Of a DNA stretch of 64,000 nt, positions 1 to 8,369 are shown piece by piece (the stretch's first letter is position 1; every line of letters starts with the position of its first letter). The position numbers were made by a program, and so were the translations under genes. The stretch lies in contig NZ_JABVEC010000014.1 in the NCBI RefSeq assembly GCF_014323705.1, positions 146,868 through 210,867 of the forward strand, given 5' to 3'. The notes beneath the pieces are model-generated. The model did not search any database and was not told where the DNA came from. It was given only the letters and a program-made list of their open reading frames with translations. The stretch is from Actinomadura alba. Its GTDB lineage: Bacteria; Actinomycetota; Actinomycetes; Streptosporangiales; Streptosporangiaceae.

Positions 1-1202
1 CGCAGGGGCGCCTGGTCGAGGTCGAGCGCCTCCTGGATCTCCTGGAGCGCCTTGCTGCGCGTGGTCAGGTCGCTCGCCCTGCGGGTCTTGTGCTGCTTCA
101 GCGCCTCGTGCGCGTTGCGGGCGACGGTCTCCATGAGCGCCTTCTTGTCGCCGCGCTGCGGCACCCGCAGCCGTACCGGACCGCCCCGCTGCTCGCCGAG
201 CAGCTCGGTCATCGCCTCGGCGTCGGGTGGATCGGCGGGCACCAGGACCTCGCGCGGCACCGCATCGCTCTCGCTGTAGACCTGGATCAGGAAGTGCTCG
301 ACGAGGTCGCCCGTGCCGACCTGCTCGACCTTGTCGACCACCCAGCCGCGCTGCCCGCGGATCCGGCCACCGCGCACGTAGAAGACCTGGACCGCGGCCT
401 CGAGCTGGTCTTCGGCCAGGGCGATGACGTCGCAGTCGGTGTTGTCGCCGAGCACGACCGCCTGCTTCTCCAGCGCCCGCGCGAGCGCCTGGATGTCGTC
501 GCGCAGCCGCGCGGCGCGCTCGTACTCCTCAACGGCCGCGGCCTCGCGCATCTCGCGTTCGAGCCGCTTGATGAAGTGGGAGCTGTTGCCCGCCATGAAG
601 TCGCAGAACTCCTCGGCGATCAGCCGGTGCTCGGCCGGTGAGACCCGGCCGACGCAGGGCGCCGAGCACTTGTCGATATAGCCGAGCAGGCAGGGCCGCG
701 CGGTCTGCTGGGCCCGCTTGAGCACACCCGGCTTGCAGGTACGCAGCGGGAACACCCGGAGCAGCAGATCGACCGTCTCCCTGATCGCCCAGGCGTGGGA
801 GTAGGGCCCGAAGTAACGGACCCCCTTGCGCTTGGCCCCCCGCATCACCATGACCCGCGGGAACTCCTCGTCGAGCGTGACGGCGAGGTAGGGGTAGGAC
901 TTGTCATCGCGGTAGCGGACGTTGAACCGGGGATCGAACTCCTTGATCCAGGAGTATTCGAGCTGAAGCGCCTCGACCTCGGTGCCGACCATGGTCCACG
1001 TCACGTTCGCAGCCGTCTGCAACATCGTCTGCGTGCGCGGATGCAACCCGGCGAAGTCGGCGAAGTACGAATTGAGCCGTGAGCGCAGGTTCTTGGCCTT
1101 GCCCACATAGATGACGCGACCTTGTTCGTCGCGGAATCGATAGACCCCCGGCGATTCGGGAATGGAGCCGGGGGACGGCCGGTAGGTCGCCGGATCTGCC
1201 AT
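1..1202 (-). CDS. uvrC: Excinuclease ABC subunit C (N-terminal ~400 residues, cut by window edge)
   Basis: Nuclease subunit of UvrABC nucleotide excision repair; it makes the two incisions around a lesion once UvrB is loaded. The frame opens with ATG at 1202 and stays open to the window edge, so the C-terminal RNase H-like nuclease part is outside. The N-terminus has the GIY-YIG domain (GVYRF at about residues 19-23, then VIYVGKAKNLRSRL), which makes the 3' incision. Next comes the Cys-containing stretch KCSAPCVGRVS typical of UvrC, and further on a UVR helical segment (FIKRLEREMREAA) that contacts UvrB. uvrA lies 2 kb away on the same strand, the usual actinobacterial neighbourhood. Function is certain from these motifs; only the missing 3' part cannot be checked. 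Confidence 0.97.
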   Translation of the reverse strand, partial: MADPATYRPSPGSIPESPGVYRFRDEQGRVIYVGKAKNLRSRLNSYFADFAGLHPRTQTMLQTAANVTWTMVGTEVEALQLEYSWIKEFDPRFNVRYRDDKSYPYLAVTLDEEFPRVMVMRGAKRKGVRYFGPYSHAWAIRETVDLLLRVFPLRTCKPGVLKRAQQTARPCLLGYIDKCSAPCVGRVSPAEHRLIAEEFCDFMAGNSSHFIKRLEREMREAAAVEEYERAARLRDDIQALARALEKQAVVLGDNTDCDVIALAEDQLEAAVQVFYVRGGRIRGQRGWVVDKVEQVGTGDLVEHFLIQVYSESDAVPREVLVPADPPDAEAMTELLGEQRGGPVRLRVPQRGDKKALMETVARNAHEALKQHKTRRASDLTTRSKALQEIQEALDLDQAPL

Positions 1203-1364
1203 CATTCCAGCCTAGTGGGATCCACCGACGGTTCCACCGCGCCGGAGCCCGGGCCCGCCGGTCGGTCGGCTGTAACCCGGATCTCGTTCCGACTCCGCTG
1301 GAACGGACATGGATCCCTGACATAGATCATCTGACCGAGCCGTCTCGCGGGAGGGTCGCGTTCC

Positions 1365-2408
1365 TTGTCCCCGTTCCACCAATGGGCCGTTCTGGCCGCA
1401 ACAGTCACCGCCGCGGTGGTCGCGGTCGAGGTGGTGCGCCGCCTGCTCGCGGGACCGCTCTCCCGCCGTCGTCCGGGGATGCGCGCCGCGGCGCGGCGCT
1501 GCGCCTACCCGGGCTTCGCCACGGCCGTCGTGGTGAGCGTCCACGCCGCACTCCCGACCAGCTCGCTCGGCGTGGACACGGAGCGGATCGCGCGGCACGC
1601 GCTGTGGATCGGAGTCATCGGCACGACCACCTGGCTGGTCCTGCGGATCGCCTACGCCCTGACCGACCCCGCCCTGACCCGGCTCGGCCGGGTCGAGGGC
1701 GAGCGGAACCGGCGGGCCAGGCGGGCCCAGACGCAGATGCTCCTCCTGCGGCGCATCGCGTCGGCCATCGTGGTGGTGCTCGCCGTGGGCACCGCGCTCT
1801 TCACGTTCCCGGCCGTACGGGCCCTGGGCGCCGGAGTGCTCGCCTCCGCGGGGGTGGCGGGGCTGGTCGTGGGAATCGCCGCCCGCCCAATGCTCGGCAA
1901 CCTCTTCGCCGGGATCCAGCTCGCCTTCAGCGACGCGCTGCGGCTGGACGACGTCGTCGTGGTCGAGGGCGAGTGGGGCCGGATAGAGGAGCTCACCCTG
2001 TCGAACGTCGTGGTCCGGACCTGGGACGAGCGGCGCTTGATCCTGCCGGTGTCGTACTTCGCCGAGAACCCGTTCGAGAACTGGACTCGGCACGAGAGCC
2101 GGGTCATCGGCTCGGTACTGATCCACGTCGACTGGGCGGTACCGGTCGACGACCTGCGCAAGAAGTTGCACGAGTTCCTCTCCGACCACCCGCTCTGGGA
2201 TCGGCGGGAGTGGGTGCTCCAGGTCACCGAGGTCCTGCCCAACGGGCTCATCCAGTTGCGCGCGCTCATGAGCGCAGCCGACTCGGCGAGCGCGTGGGAC
2301 CTGCGCTGTGACGTCCGAGAGCGGCTGGTCTCCTACATCCGGGACGAGCACCCGGACGCGCTCCCGCGGTTCCGCGCCGACATGCCCGAGCCCGACCCGA
2401 CGCCGTAA
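1365..2408 (+). CDS. MscS-family mechanosensitive ion channel
   Basis: Small-conductance mechanosensitive channel-like membrane protein of 347 residues, expected to release solutes during hypo-osmotic stress. The start is TTG at 1365, chosen because GGGAGGG lies 9 nt upstream; no ATG exists nearby. Hydrophobic segments sit at about residues 6-28, 45-68, 80-100 and 120-165. The last is the Gly/Ala-rich pore helix (SAGVAGLVVGIAARPMLGNL) followed by the beta domain beginning FAGIQLAFSDALRLDD and VEGEWGRIEEL, the most conserved part of MscS. The C-terminal alpha/beta domain is present, so the protein looks complete. It diverges from uvrC and converges on the Rieske gene. Family assignment is secure; ion selectivity cannot be read from sequence. 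Confidence 0.92.
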   Translation: MSPFHQWAVLAATVTAAVVAVEVVRRLLAGPLSRRRPGMRAAARRCAYPGFATAVVVSVHAALPTSSLGVDTERIARHALWIGVIGTTTWLVLRIAYALTDPALTRLGRVEGERNRRARRAQTQMLLLRRIASAIVVVLAVGTALFTFPAVRALGAGVLASAGVAGLVVGIAARPMLGNLFAGIQLAFSDALRLDDVVVVEGEWGRIEELTLSNVVVRTWDERRLILPVSYFAENPFENWTRHESRVIGSVLIHVDWAVPVDDLRKKLHEFLSDHPLWDRREWVLQVTEVLPNGLIQLRALMSAADSASAWDLRCDVRERLVSYIRDEHPDALPRFRADMPEPDPTP

Positions 2409-2413
2409 CGCCC

Positions 2414-2474
2414 CGAACGGCTGCGGCATCACGATCATCACCATGATCTCGCGGCGTGATCTCGTAGCCGTTCG
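2414..2474. terminator. Nested inverted repeat between convergent genes, probable bidirectional terminator
   Basis: Outer arms CGAACGGCT (2414-2422) and AGCCGTTCG (2466-2474) are perfect complements. Inside are ATCACG (2428-2433)/CGTGAT (2455-2460) and GATCAT-CACC-ATGATC (2433-2448). It fills the 103-bp gap between two converging genes. There is no T tract, as is common in high-GC actinobacteria. Confidence 0.6.
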
Positions 2475-2511
2475 CGCGGAAGGCGGGAAGCTCGCCCAGG
2501 GGGTGTGTCGG

Positions 2512-3051
2512 TCAGGCGAGCTTGATCTCGCCGCTCTCGACGGTGATCTGCTTGGCCTCGAGCGGCTCGGACGCCGGCCCCGCGGCGACGGAGGCATCAT
2601 CGATCTTGAACTTGCTGCCGTGGCACGCGCAGTTGATCGTTCCGCCCGACACGGACCCGACGGGGCAGCCCCGGTGCGTGCAGGTCGTGCTGAACGCCTT
2701 GATGGTGCCCTGCTGCGGCTGGGTCACCACGACCTTCTGATCGGGGAAGATCTTGCCCCCGCCCACCGGGATGTCGCTCACCTTGGCGAGCGCGGCACCG
2801 CCGCCTCCGGAGCCGCCGCCGCCTCCGGAGCCGCCGTCGCCCCCGGAACCGCCGGAGCCGCCGGAACCGCCGGAACCGCCGCCGTCATCCGAGCTGCCAC
2901 ATGCCGCGACGACGCCGGCGACCCCGACGATCCCAACGCCCATCAGCAGTCCGCGTCTGGTGTTCCCCGCCGGCTCGCCGGGTGGTGGCGTGACAGGGGG
3001 GACGGAGCTCTGCACGTCGTTCTCCACGTCCGCTGTGGACTTGCGCTGCAT
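2512..3051 (-). CDS. Rieske [2Fe-2S] lipoprotein, Tat-type export signal
   Basis: Small exported iron-sulfur protein of 179 residues. The N-terminal region has a twin-arginine stretch (NTRRGLLMG), a hydrophobic core and a lipobox ending VVAAC near residue 51, so it should be a lipid-anchored protein exported folded. A Gly/Ser linker of about 30 residues follows. The C-terminal Rieske domain has both cluster motifs, CTHRGC and CACHGSKF, supplying two Cys and two His. A strong ribosome-binding site (GGAGGATCACC) precedes ATG at 3051. In actinobacteria such genes commonly sit by uvrA/uvrC, but they are not known to take part in repair. The redox partner is unknown; it may serve as a periplasmic-side electron carrier. 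Confidence 0.93.
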   Translation of the reverse strand: MQRKSTADVENDVQSSVPPVTPPPGEPAGNTRRGLLMGVGIVGVAGVVAACGSSDDGGGSGGSGGSGGSGGDGGSGGGGGSGGGGAALAKVSDIPVGGGKIFPDQKVVVTQPQQGTIKAFSTTCTHRGCPVGSVSGGTINCACHGSKFKIDDASVAAGPASEPLEAKQITVESGEIKLA

Positions 3052-3158
3052 AGGTGATCCTCCGTGAATGCCTCATCGCGGTTCGTCGATGACACCCCTC
3101 AACACGAGAGAACCGTGCGAGCGGTTCAATCGCCGTCCGAAGTCGCCGGCGGGTGGGC

Positions 3159-3176
3159 GCGGGCGACGTCGCCCGC
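3159..3176. repeat. 18-bp perfect palindrome in the 3052-3344 gap
   Basis: GCGGGCGACGTCGCCCGC is its own reverse complement. It sits in the 293-bp gap between the Rieske start and the uvrA stop, with the direct repeat GTGATCAGGG just downstream. It could end uvrA transcription or be an operator for the Rieske gene. The rest of the gap shows no gene. Confidence 0.4.
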
Positions 3177-3344
3177 ACGGTGATTCCGCTGATCAGGGTC
3201 GTGATCAGGGGTCGCGGTGACCGGGCGGAGCGGCCGGCCCAGCCTAGCCGACGCGGCCGGCCAGCCACCGCGGTCCGGGCAACCCGGCTCCTCCGGTGGC
3301 CCCGGAGTTCCACGATCGCCGGGCCCCCGTCGCCGAACCCGCGG

Positions 3345-6185
3345 TCAACCGTCGAGCATCTTGGCGAGGAACTGCCCCGTGTAACTCTCCTGCACCTCGG
3401 CGACGTCCTCGGGGGTGCCCGCGGTGACGAGCGTGCCGCCCCGCGAGCCGCCCTCCGGGCCCATGTCGATGACCCAGTCGGCGGTCTTGATCACGTCGAG
3501 GTTGTGCTCGATGACGATCACTGTGTTGCCGCCGTCGACGAGCCGGCCGAGCACGCCGAGCAGCTTGCGGATGTCCTCGAAGTGCAGGCCCGTCGTGGGC
3601 TCGTCGAGCACGTACGCGGTGCGGCCGGTGGAGCGGCGCTGCAGTTCGGAGGCCAGCTTGACCCGCTGTGCCTCGCCCCCGGACAGCGTCGGAGCGGGCT
3701 GCCCGAGCCGCACGTAGCCGAGCCCGACGTCCTGCAGGGTGCGCAGATGGCGGTGGATCGCCGGGATCGACTCGAAGAAACCGGTCGCCTCCTCGATCGG
3801 CATGTCGAGGACCTCGGAGATCGTCTTGCCCTTGTAGTGCACCTCGAGCGTCTCGCGGTTGTAGCGGGCGCCGTGGCACACCTCGCACGGCACGTAGACG
3901 TCCGGCAGGAAGTTCATCTCGATCTTGATGGTGCCGTCACCGGAGCAGTTCTCGCACCGGCCGCCCTTGACGTTGAAGGAGAACCGGCCCGGCTGGTAGC
4001 CCCGCACCTTCGCCTCGGTGGTCTGGGCGAACAACTTACGCACGTGATCGAACACGCCGGTGTAGGTCGCCGGGTTGGAGCGCGGCGTGCGCCCGATCGG
4101 CGACTGGTCGACATGGACCACTTTGTCGAGGTGCTCGACACCGGTGATCCGGCGGTGCTTGCCGGGGACGGTGCGGGCGCCGTGCAGTTGCTTGGCGAGT
4201 GAGTTGTAGAGGATGTCGTTGACCAGCGTGGACTTGCCGGACCCCGACACCCCCGTCACCGCTGTGAACACCCCCAGCGGGAACGCGACGTCGACGCCCC
4301 GCAGGTTGTGCTCGCGGGCGCCCTTCACCACCAGCTCGCGGCCCTTCTCGGGCCTGCGGCGGAGCTCGGGGACGGCGATCTGCCGGCGCCCCGAAAGGTA
4401 GGCCCCGGTCATCGAGTCCGCCGACTCGAGCAGGTCGGTGACCGTGCCGGAGACGACGATCTCGCCGCCGTGCTCGCCGGCACCCGGGCCGATGTCGACG
4501 ACCCAGTCGGCGGCGTGGATGGTGTCCTCGTCGTGCTCGACGACGATCAGGGTGTTGCCGATGTCGCGCAGCCGTACCAGGGTCTCGAGCAGGCGGTGGT
4601 TGTCGCGCTGGTGCAGCCCGATGGAGGGCTCGTCGAGGACGTAGAGCACACCCACGAGTCCCGAGCCGATCTGGGTGGCCAGCCGGATCCGCTGCGCCTC
4701 GCCGCCCGCCAGGGTGGCCGACGCCCGGTCGAGGGTCAGGTAGTCCAGACCCACGTCCAGCAGGAACCCGAGGCGCGCGTTGACCTCCTTGAGGACCCGC
4801 TCGGCGATGTGCCGCTCCCGATCGTTCAGCTCCAGGGCGAGCAGGAACTTGGCGCACTCGCCGATCGGCATGGCCGCGACGTCGGCGATCGACCGGTCGC
4901 CGACCGTCACCGCGAGCACCACGGGCTTGAGCCGGGCGCCCTCGCAGGTCGGGCAGGGGATCTCCCGCATGTAGCCCTCGAAGCGCTCCCGCGTGGTGTC
5001 GCTCTCGGACTCGGCGTGCCGTCGCTGCACCCAGGGGATGACGCCCTCGTAGCTGGTGTAGTAGGAGCGCCTGCGGCCGTAGCGGTTGCTGTAGCTGATG
5101 TGCACCTGGGTGTCGTAGCCGTTCAGCACGGCCTTGCGGACCTTGGCCGGCAGCCGCTCCCAGGGCGTGTCGAGGTCGAAGCCGAGCGCGTCGGCGAGAC
5201 CGCCGATCAGCCGCAGGAAGTAGTCGCTGACATGGCCGTTGGACCACGGCTGGATGGCGCCCTCGTTGAGGGTCTTCTCCGGGTCGGGAACGACGAGGTC
5301 GGGATCGACCTCCATGCGGGTGCCGAGCCCGGTGCAGTCGGGGCAGGCGCCGTACGGCGAGTTGAACGAGAACGACCGCGGCTCGAGCTCGTCGAAGGAC
5401 AGGTCGTCATAGGGGCAGTAGAGATGCTCGGAGAACATCCGCTCGCGGCCCTCGTCGGTCTCGGGCAGGTCGACGAAGTCGAGCACGATGGTGCCGCCGG
5501 CCAGGCCGAGCGCGGTCTCGACCGAGTCGGCGAGCCGCCGCCGCGCCGAGGCTTTGACGGCGAGCCGGTCGACGACCACGGCGATGTCGTGCTTCTCGTA
5601 CTTCTTCAGCTTGGGCGGCTCGTCGAGCCGGATGATCACGCCGTCGACGCGGGCGCGGGAGAAGCCCTTGGACTGCAGCTCCCGGAAGAGCTCGGCGTAC
5701 TCGCCCTTGCGCCCGCGCACCACCGGCGCGAGCACCTGAAAGCGGGTGCCCTCGGCGAACTCGAGCATCCTGTCGACGATCTGCTGCGGGGTCTGCCTGC
5801 TGATCGTGCGGCCGCACTCGGGGCAGTGCGGGTGGCCGATCCGGGCGTAGAGCAGCCGCAGGTAGTCGTAGACCTCGGTGATCGTGCCGACCGTGGAGCG
5901 CGGGTTCTTGCTCGTCGACTTCTGGTCGATCGAGACCGCCGGCGACAGGCCCTCGATGAAGTCGACGTCGGGCTTGTCCATCTGGCCGAGGAACTGGCGG
6001 GCGTAGGCCGAGAGCGACTCGACGTAGCGCCGCTGCCCCTCGGCGAAGATCGTGTCGAAGGCGAGGCTCGACTTCCCGGACCCGGACAGGCCGGTGAAAA
6101 CGATCAACGCGTCCCTCGGCAGGTCGAGGGAGACGTCTTTCAGATTGTGCTCGCGAGCGCCACGAACGATCAAACGGTCATGCAC
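3345..6185 (-). CDS. uvrA: Excinuclease ABC subunit A
   Basis: Damage-recognition ATPase of nucleotide excision repair, 946 residues, normal full length. Translation starts at GTG 6185. Two ABC ATPase modules are complete. The first has Walker A GLSGSGKSSLAFD near residue 33 and signature LAGGEAQRIRLA. The second has GVSGSGKSTLVND near residue 650 and signature LSGGEAQRVKLA. The structural zinc-binding Cys are visible in the insertion (CPDCTGLG) and in the C-terminal module (CENCSGDG plus CEVCHGARYN). It works as a dimer that scans DNA and loads UvrB. A LexA-like box 116 bp upstream suggests SOS control. The gene is intact and unremarkable. Confidence 0.98.
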   Translation of the reverse strand: MHDRLIVRGAREHNLKDVSLDLPRDALIVFTGLSGSGKSSLAFDTIFAEGQRRYVESLSAYARQFLGQMDKPDVDFIEGLSPAVSIDQKSTSKNPRSTVGTITEVYDYLRLLYARIGHPHCPECGRTISRQTPQQIVDRMLEFAEGTRFQVLAPVVRGRKGEYAELFRELQSKGFSRARVDGVIIRLDEPPKLKKYEKHDIAVVVDRLAVKASARRRLADSVETALGLAGGTIVLDFVDLPETDEGRERMFSEHLYCPYDDLSFDELEPRSFSFNSPYGACPDCTGLGTRMEVDPDLVVPDPEKTLNEGAIQPWSNGHVSDYFLRLIGGLADALGFDLDTPWERLPAKVRKAVLNGYDTQVHISYSNRYGRRRSYYTSYEGVIPWVQRRHAESESDTTRERFEGYMREIPCPTCEGARLKPVVLAVTVGDRSIADVAAMPIGECAKFLLALELNDRERHIAERVLKEVNARLGFLLDVGLDYLTLDRASATLAGGEAQRIRLATQIGSGLVGVLYVLDEPSIGLHQRDNHRLLETLVRLRDIGNTLIVVEHDEDTIHAADWVVDIGPGAGEHGGEIVVSGTVTDLLESADSMTGAYLSGRRQIAVPELRRRPEKGRELVVKGAREHNLRGVDVAFPLGVFTAVTGVSGSGKSTLVNDILYNSLAKQLHGARTVPGKHRRITGVEHLDKVVHVDQSPIGRTPRSNPATYTGVFDHVRKLFAQTTEAKVRGYQPGRFSFNVKGGRCENCSGDGTIKIEMNFLPDVYVPCEVCHGARYNRETLEVHYKGKTISEVLDMPIEEATGFFESIPAIHRHLRTLQDVGLGYVRLGQPAPTLSGGEAQRVKLASELQRRSTGRTAYVLDEPTTGLHFEDIRKLLGVLGRLVDGGNTVIVIEHNLDVIKTADWVIDMGPEGGSRGGTLVTAGTPEDVAEVQESYTGQFLAKMLDG

Positions 6186-6300
6186 GATGCGTACCGGTTT
6201 CCCCTAGGCCCTGGTGACAGACGGGTCACTCCCAGGCTAGCGAGGGGGTAGGACAGGATTGTCCCGAACGAAGCCTCCCCCGCTCGCCACACTCCCGAGA

Positions 6301-6316
6301 CCGTACACGTGTTCGA
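6301..6316 (-). promoter_or_regulatory. LexA (SOS) box-like operator upstream of uvrA
   Basis: On the minus strand the sequence reads TCGAACACGTGTACGG. It matches the actinobacterial/Gram-positive SOS pattern TCGAAC-N4-GTTCGA at 14 of 16 positions, with one perfect half site. It is 116 bp upstream of the uvrA start codon and also lies 128 bp before the small gene on the other strand. uvrA is a classical LexA target. Confidence 0.55.
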
Positions 6317-6443
6317 AGTATGGCCGCGACCGGAACCACCGGAGTGGTTCGGTCCTCGCCGCGGGGAGCCCGTACGGCCCGGCACGCGATCTCACCGGCG
6401 GCATGAGGGAAGATGAGAGGGCCGTCGACGAGAGGATCACCGC

Positions 6444-6581
6444 ATGGACGACCGGCGGACGGCATTCGCCGAGCTCGAGACGGCGAACCGGTCGAACCGG
6501 CGGCGGCGACCTCGTCACGCCCCGCTGCCCGAGCCGCCCACCTGGCCGCAGGCGTTCGTCAACGACTGGAGGAGCACATGA
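6444..6581 (+). CDS. Small basic protein (45 aa) coupled to MBL-fold hydrolase
   Basis: Short frame beginning MDDRRTAFAELE and ending NDWRST, with ATG at 6444 preceded by GAGAGGA. Its TGA stop overlaps the ATG of the next gene (ATGA), the usual sign of translational coupling in this genome. The protein is rich in Arg and Pro in the middle (RSNRRRRPRHAPLPEPP) with no recognisable domain or membrane segment. It could be a genuine small protein or a coupling leader for the downstream gene. I do not recognise a family; support comes from the start site, overlap and codon use. Confidence 0.55.
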   Translation: MDDRRTAFAELETANRSNRRRRPRHAPLPEPPTWPQAFVNDWRST

Positions 6582-7243
6582 CCTACACCGGAGATGTCCA
6601 GGTCGGCGGCGCGCCCGACGTCCGCGAACTGCCGGGCCTCACCGTGACCAAGGTCGCCGTCGGACCGTACGACAACAACGCTTACATCCTGCGCTGCGCC
6701 GCCACGGGCGAGCAGTTGCTCATCGACGCCGCCAACGAGGGCACCCGGCTGCTCGAACTGATCGGCGACGGCCCGCTCGGCCGGATCGTCACCACCCACC
6801 GGCACCAGGACCACTGGCAGGCGCTCGGCCAGGTCGCCGAGGCGACGCACGCCCCCCTCGTCGCGCACCCGCACGACGCGGAGGTGTTCCCGATACCGGT
6901 CGGCGAGTACGTGGAGAACGGCGACACCGTACGTGTGGGCCGGTCCAGCCTGGAGGTCATCCATCTGCGCGGCCACACGCCGGGATCCATCGCGCTGCTG
7001 TACGACGCCGGCGGCGAGCTGACCGAATCCCCGCACCTGTTCACCGGCGACAGCCTGTTCCCCGGCGGCGTCGGCAACACGTGGGGAGACCGTTCGCTGT
7101 TCAACCAGCTGCTCACCGACGTGACCGAGCGGGTCTTCGACCGGTTGCCGGACACGACCTGGGTCTATCCCGGTCACGGCAAGGACACCACGCTGGGGAA
7201 GGAACGGCCCGCCATCCCCGAGTGGCGCAACCGCGGCTGGTAG
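6578..7243 (+). CDS. MBL-fold metallo-hydrolase (glyoxalase II-like)
   Basis: Metallo-beta-lactamase-fold hydrolase of 221 residues. The first metal-binding motif is THRHQDH (HxHxDH) at about residues 71-77. Further metal ligands are in RGHTPGSIAL, FTGDSLFPGG and VYPGHGKDT, the order seen in glyoxalase II-like enzymes. The start ATG at 6578 has GGAGGAG upstream and overlaps the stop of the 45-aa frame. MBL-fold genes next to uvrA are common in actinobacteria, where they have no established link to repair. The substrate is unknown; a thioester or other small hydrolysable metabolite is the likely type. Confidence 0.9.
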   Translation: MTYTGDVQVGGAPDVRELPGLTVTKVAVGPYDNNAYILRCAATGEQLLIDAANEGTRLLELIGDGPLGRIVTTHRHQDHWQALGQVAEATHAPLVAHPHDAEVFPIPVGEYVENGDTVRVGRSSLEVIHLRGHTPGSIALLYDAGGELTESPHLFTGDSLFPGGVGNTWGDRSLFNQLLTDVTERVFDRLPDTTWVYPGHGKDTTLGKERPAIPEWRNRGW

Positions 7244-7647
7244 AGCGAATTCCCCGTCTTTGCCCGGGCCCGGGGCCCGGACGGCCCGGACAGTCCGCGA
7301 CCACCTGGGGCCAGCTGGGACTATCTGGATCAATCGCGCGGAAAACCACTCGCGCTCGCGGTCGTCCGGTCCTACCTTGATCTTCGGATGCTGTTCTGAG
7401 CAGCGCCCCGGCATCGCCGGTCGGCGTTCTGCGCATCGTGGCGTCCCAACCGTGGCCGGGTTCCGACCCTGAGGTTCGACTCCTCACGCGGGCGGCGCTC
7501 TTCGCCTCGCCACCTCGGTGGCATCGGGTCGCACGGCTCTGCGGGCTCCCGGCTTCGCCGGGGACGCCCCCGCCCTGCCCCCGCGGGCGAGGGGTGCCGC
7601 CCGTCCCGGATCAGATCCGGTCACCCGAGTCATCACGGAGGTGGGCC
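7244..7647. other. 404-bp non-coding stretch with GC-rich palindrome (probable terminator at 7264-7280)
   Basis: CCGGGCCC and GGGCCCGG form a near-perfect palindrome at 7264-7280, just after the MBL gene stop, and may end its transcription. The remainder has no gene with convincing start or codon bias. An open frame from 7438 runs into the next gene but lacks a ribosome-binding site and looks non-coding. The promoter of the SPFH gene must be here but I cannot place it. Confidence 0.4.
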
Positions 7648-8337
7648 ATGGCACATGTGACGGTGATGGAGTGGCAGCGGGTCCTGCTGTTCGTCGACGG
7701 CCGCCTGGATCGGGTGCTGGAGCCCGGGCGGCACCGCTACCGGGCGAAGCGCTCGGAACTCGTGACCGTGGAGATGCGGCCGCGCCTGCTCAACGTCAAC
7801 GGCCAGGAGGTCATCACCCAGGACGGCATCACGGTCCGGGTCAGCGTGGTCGTGAGCTGGGTGGTCGCCGACCCGGTGGTCTTCACGACGGGCGCCGAGT
7901 CCACGCAGCTCGTTCTGTACGCCGCCGTCCAGGAGGCGATGCGGGACTCGGTGTCCACCGCGACGCTGGAGGACCTGCTCACCGAGCGCGTCCGGCTGTC
8001 CTCGGGGCTCGTCGAGGTCCTGGCCGAGCGCGCGGCCCCTCTCGGCATCTCCGTGACGGAGGCTCGCGCACGCGATCTGATGCTGCCGGGCGAGCTGCGC
8101 CGCGCCGCGCAGGAGACCCTGCTCGCCCGCGAGCACGGACGTGCGGAACTGGAGCGGGCACGCGGTGAGGCGGCGGCTCTGCGATCGCTGGCCAACACCG
8201 CCCGGTTGCTCGAGGAGCACCCGGCGCTGCTGCACCTGCGCACCCTCCAGGTCGCCGGCGGACCGGGCACCCGCGTCGTCCTGGACTCCCGTTCCCTCTC
8301 CACGCCGGACCGGCCCACCCGGCCGGACACGGAATAG
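7648..8337 (+). CDS. SPFH/slipin-family protein
   Basis: Stomatin/slipin-type SPFH protein of 229 residues. The ATG at 7648 has GGAGGTGGG just upstream, which excludes the longer upstream frame. The N-terminus (VMEWQRVLLFVDGRLDRVLEPGRHRY) and the following beta-rich part (ITQDGITVRVSVVVSW) match the start of the SPFH domain. A helical segment with AREHGRAELERARGEAAALR follows, the heptad-like oligomerisation region. Unlike most slipins it has no N-terminal membrane hairpin, so it may be cytosolic or peripheral. No protease partner (NfeD type) is adjacent. The exact role is unknown; the family organises membrane microdomains. Confidence 0.85.
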   Translation: MAHVTVMEWQRVLLFVDGRLDRVLEPGRHRYRAKRSELVTVEMRPRLLNVNGQEVITQDGITVRVSVVVSWVVADPVVFTTGAESTQLVLYAAVQEAMRDSVSTATLEDLLTERVRLSSGLVEVLAERAAPLGISVTEARARDLMLPGELRRAAQETLLAREHGRAELERARGEAAALRSLANTARLLEEHPALLHLRTLQVAGGPGTRVVLDSRSLSTPDRPTRPDTE

Positions 8338-8369
8338 GTTCACGTCCGCGACCCTTCGTCCATGAAGGG

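Noticed and set aside
1268..1310. GTTCC-N9-GGAAC inverted repeat between uvrC and the MscS gene as a LexA site
   Set aside because: Arms and spacing do not match the SOS box pattern.
4308..6251. 647-codon plus-strand open frame opposite uvrA
   Set aside because: Stop-free antisense frames are expected in 70% GC DNA; it has no ribosome-binding site and mirrors uvrA codon structure.
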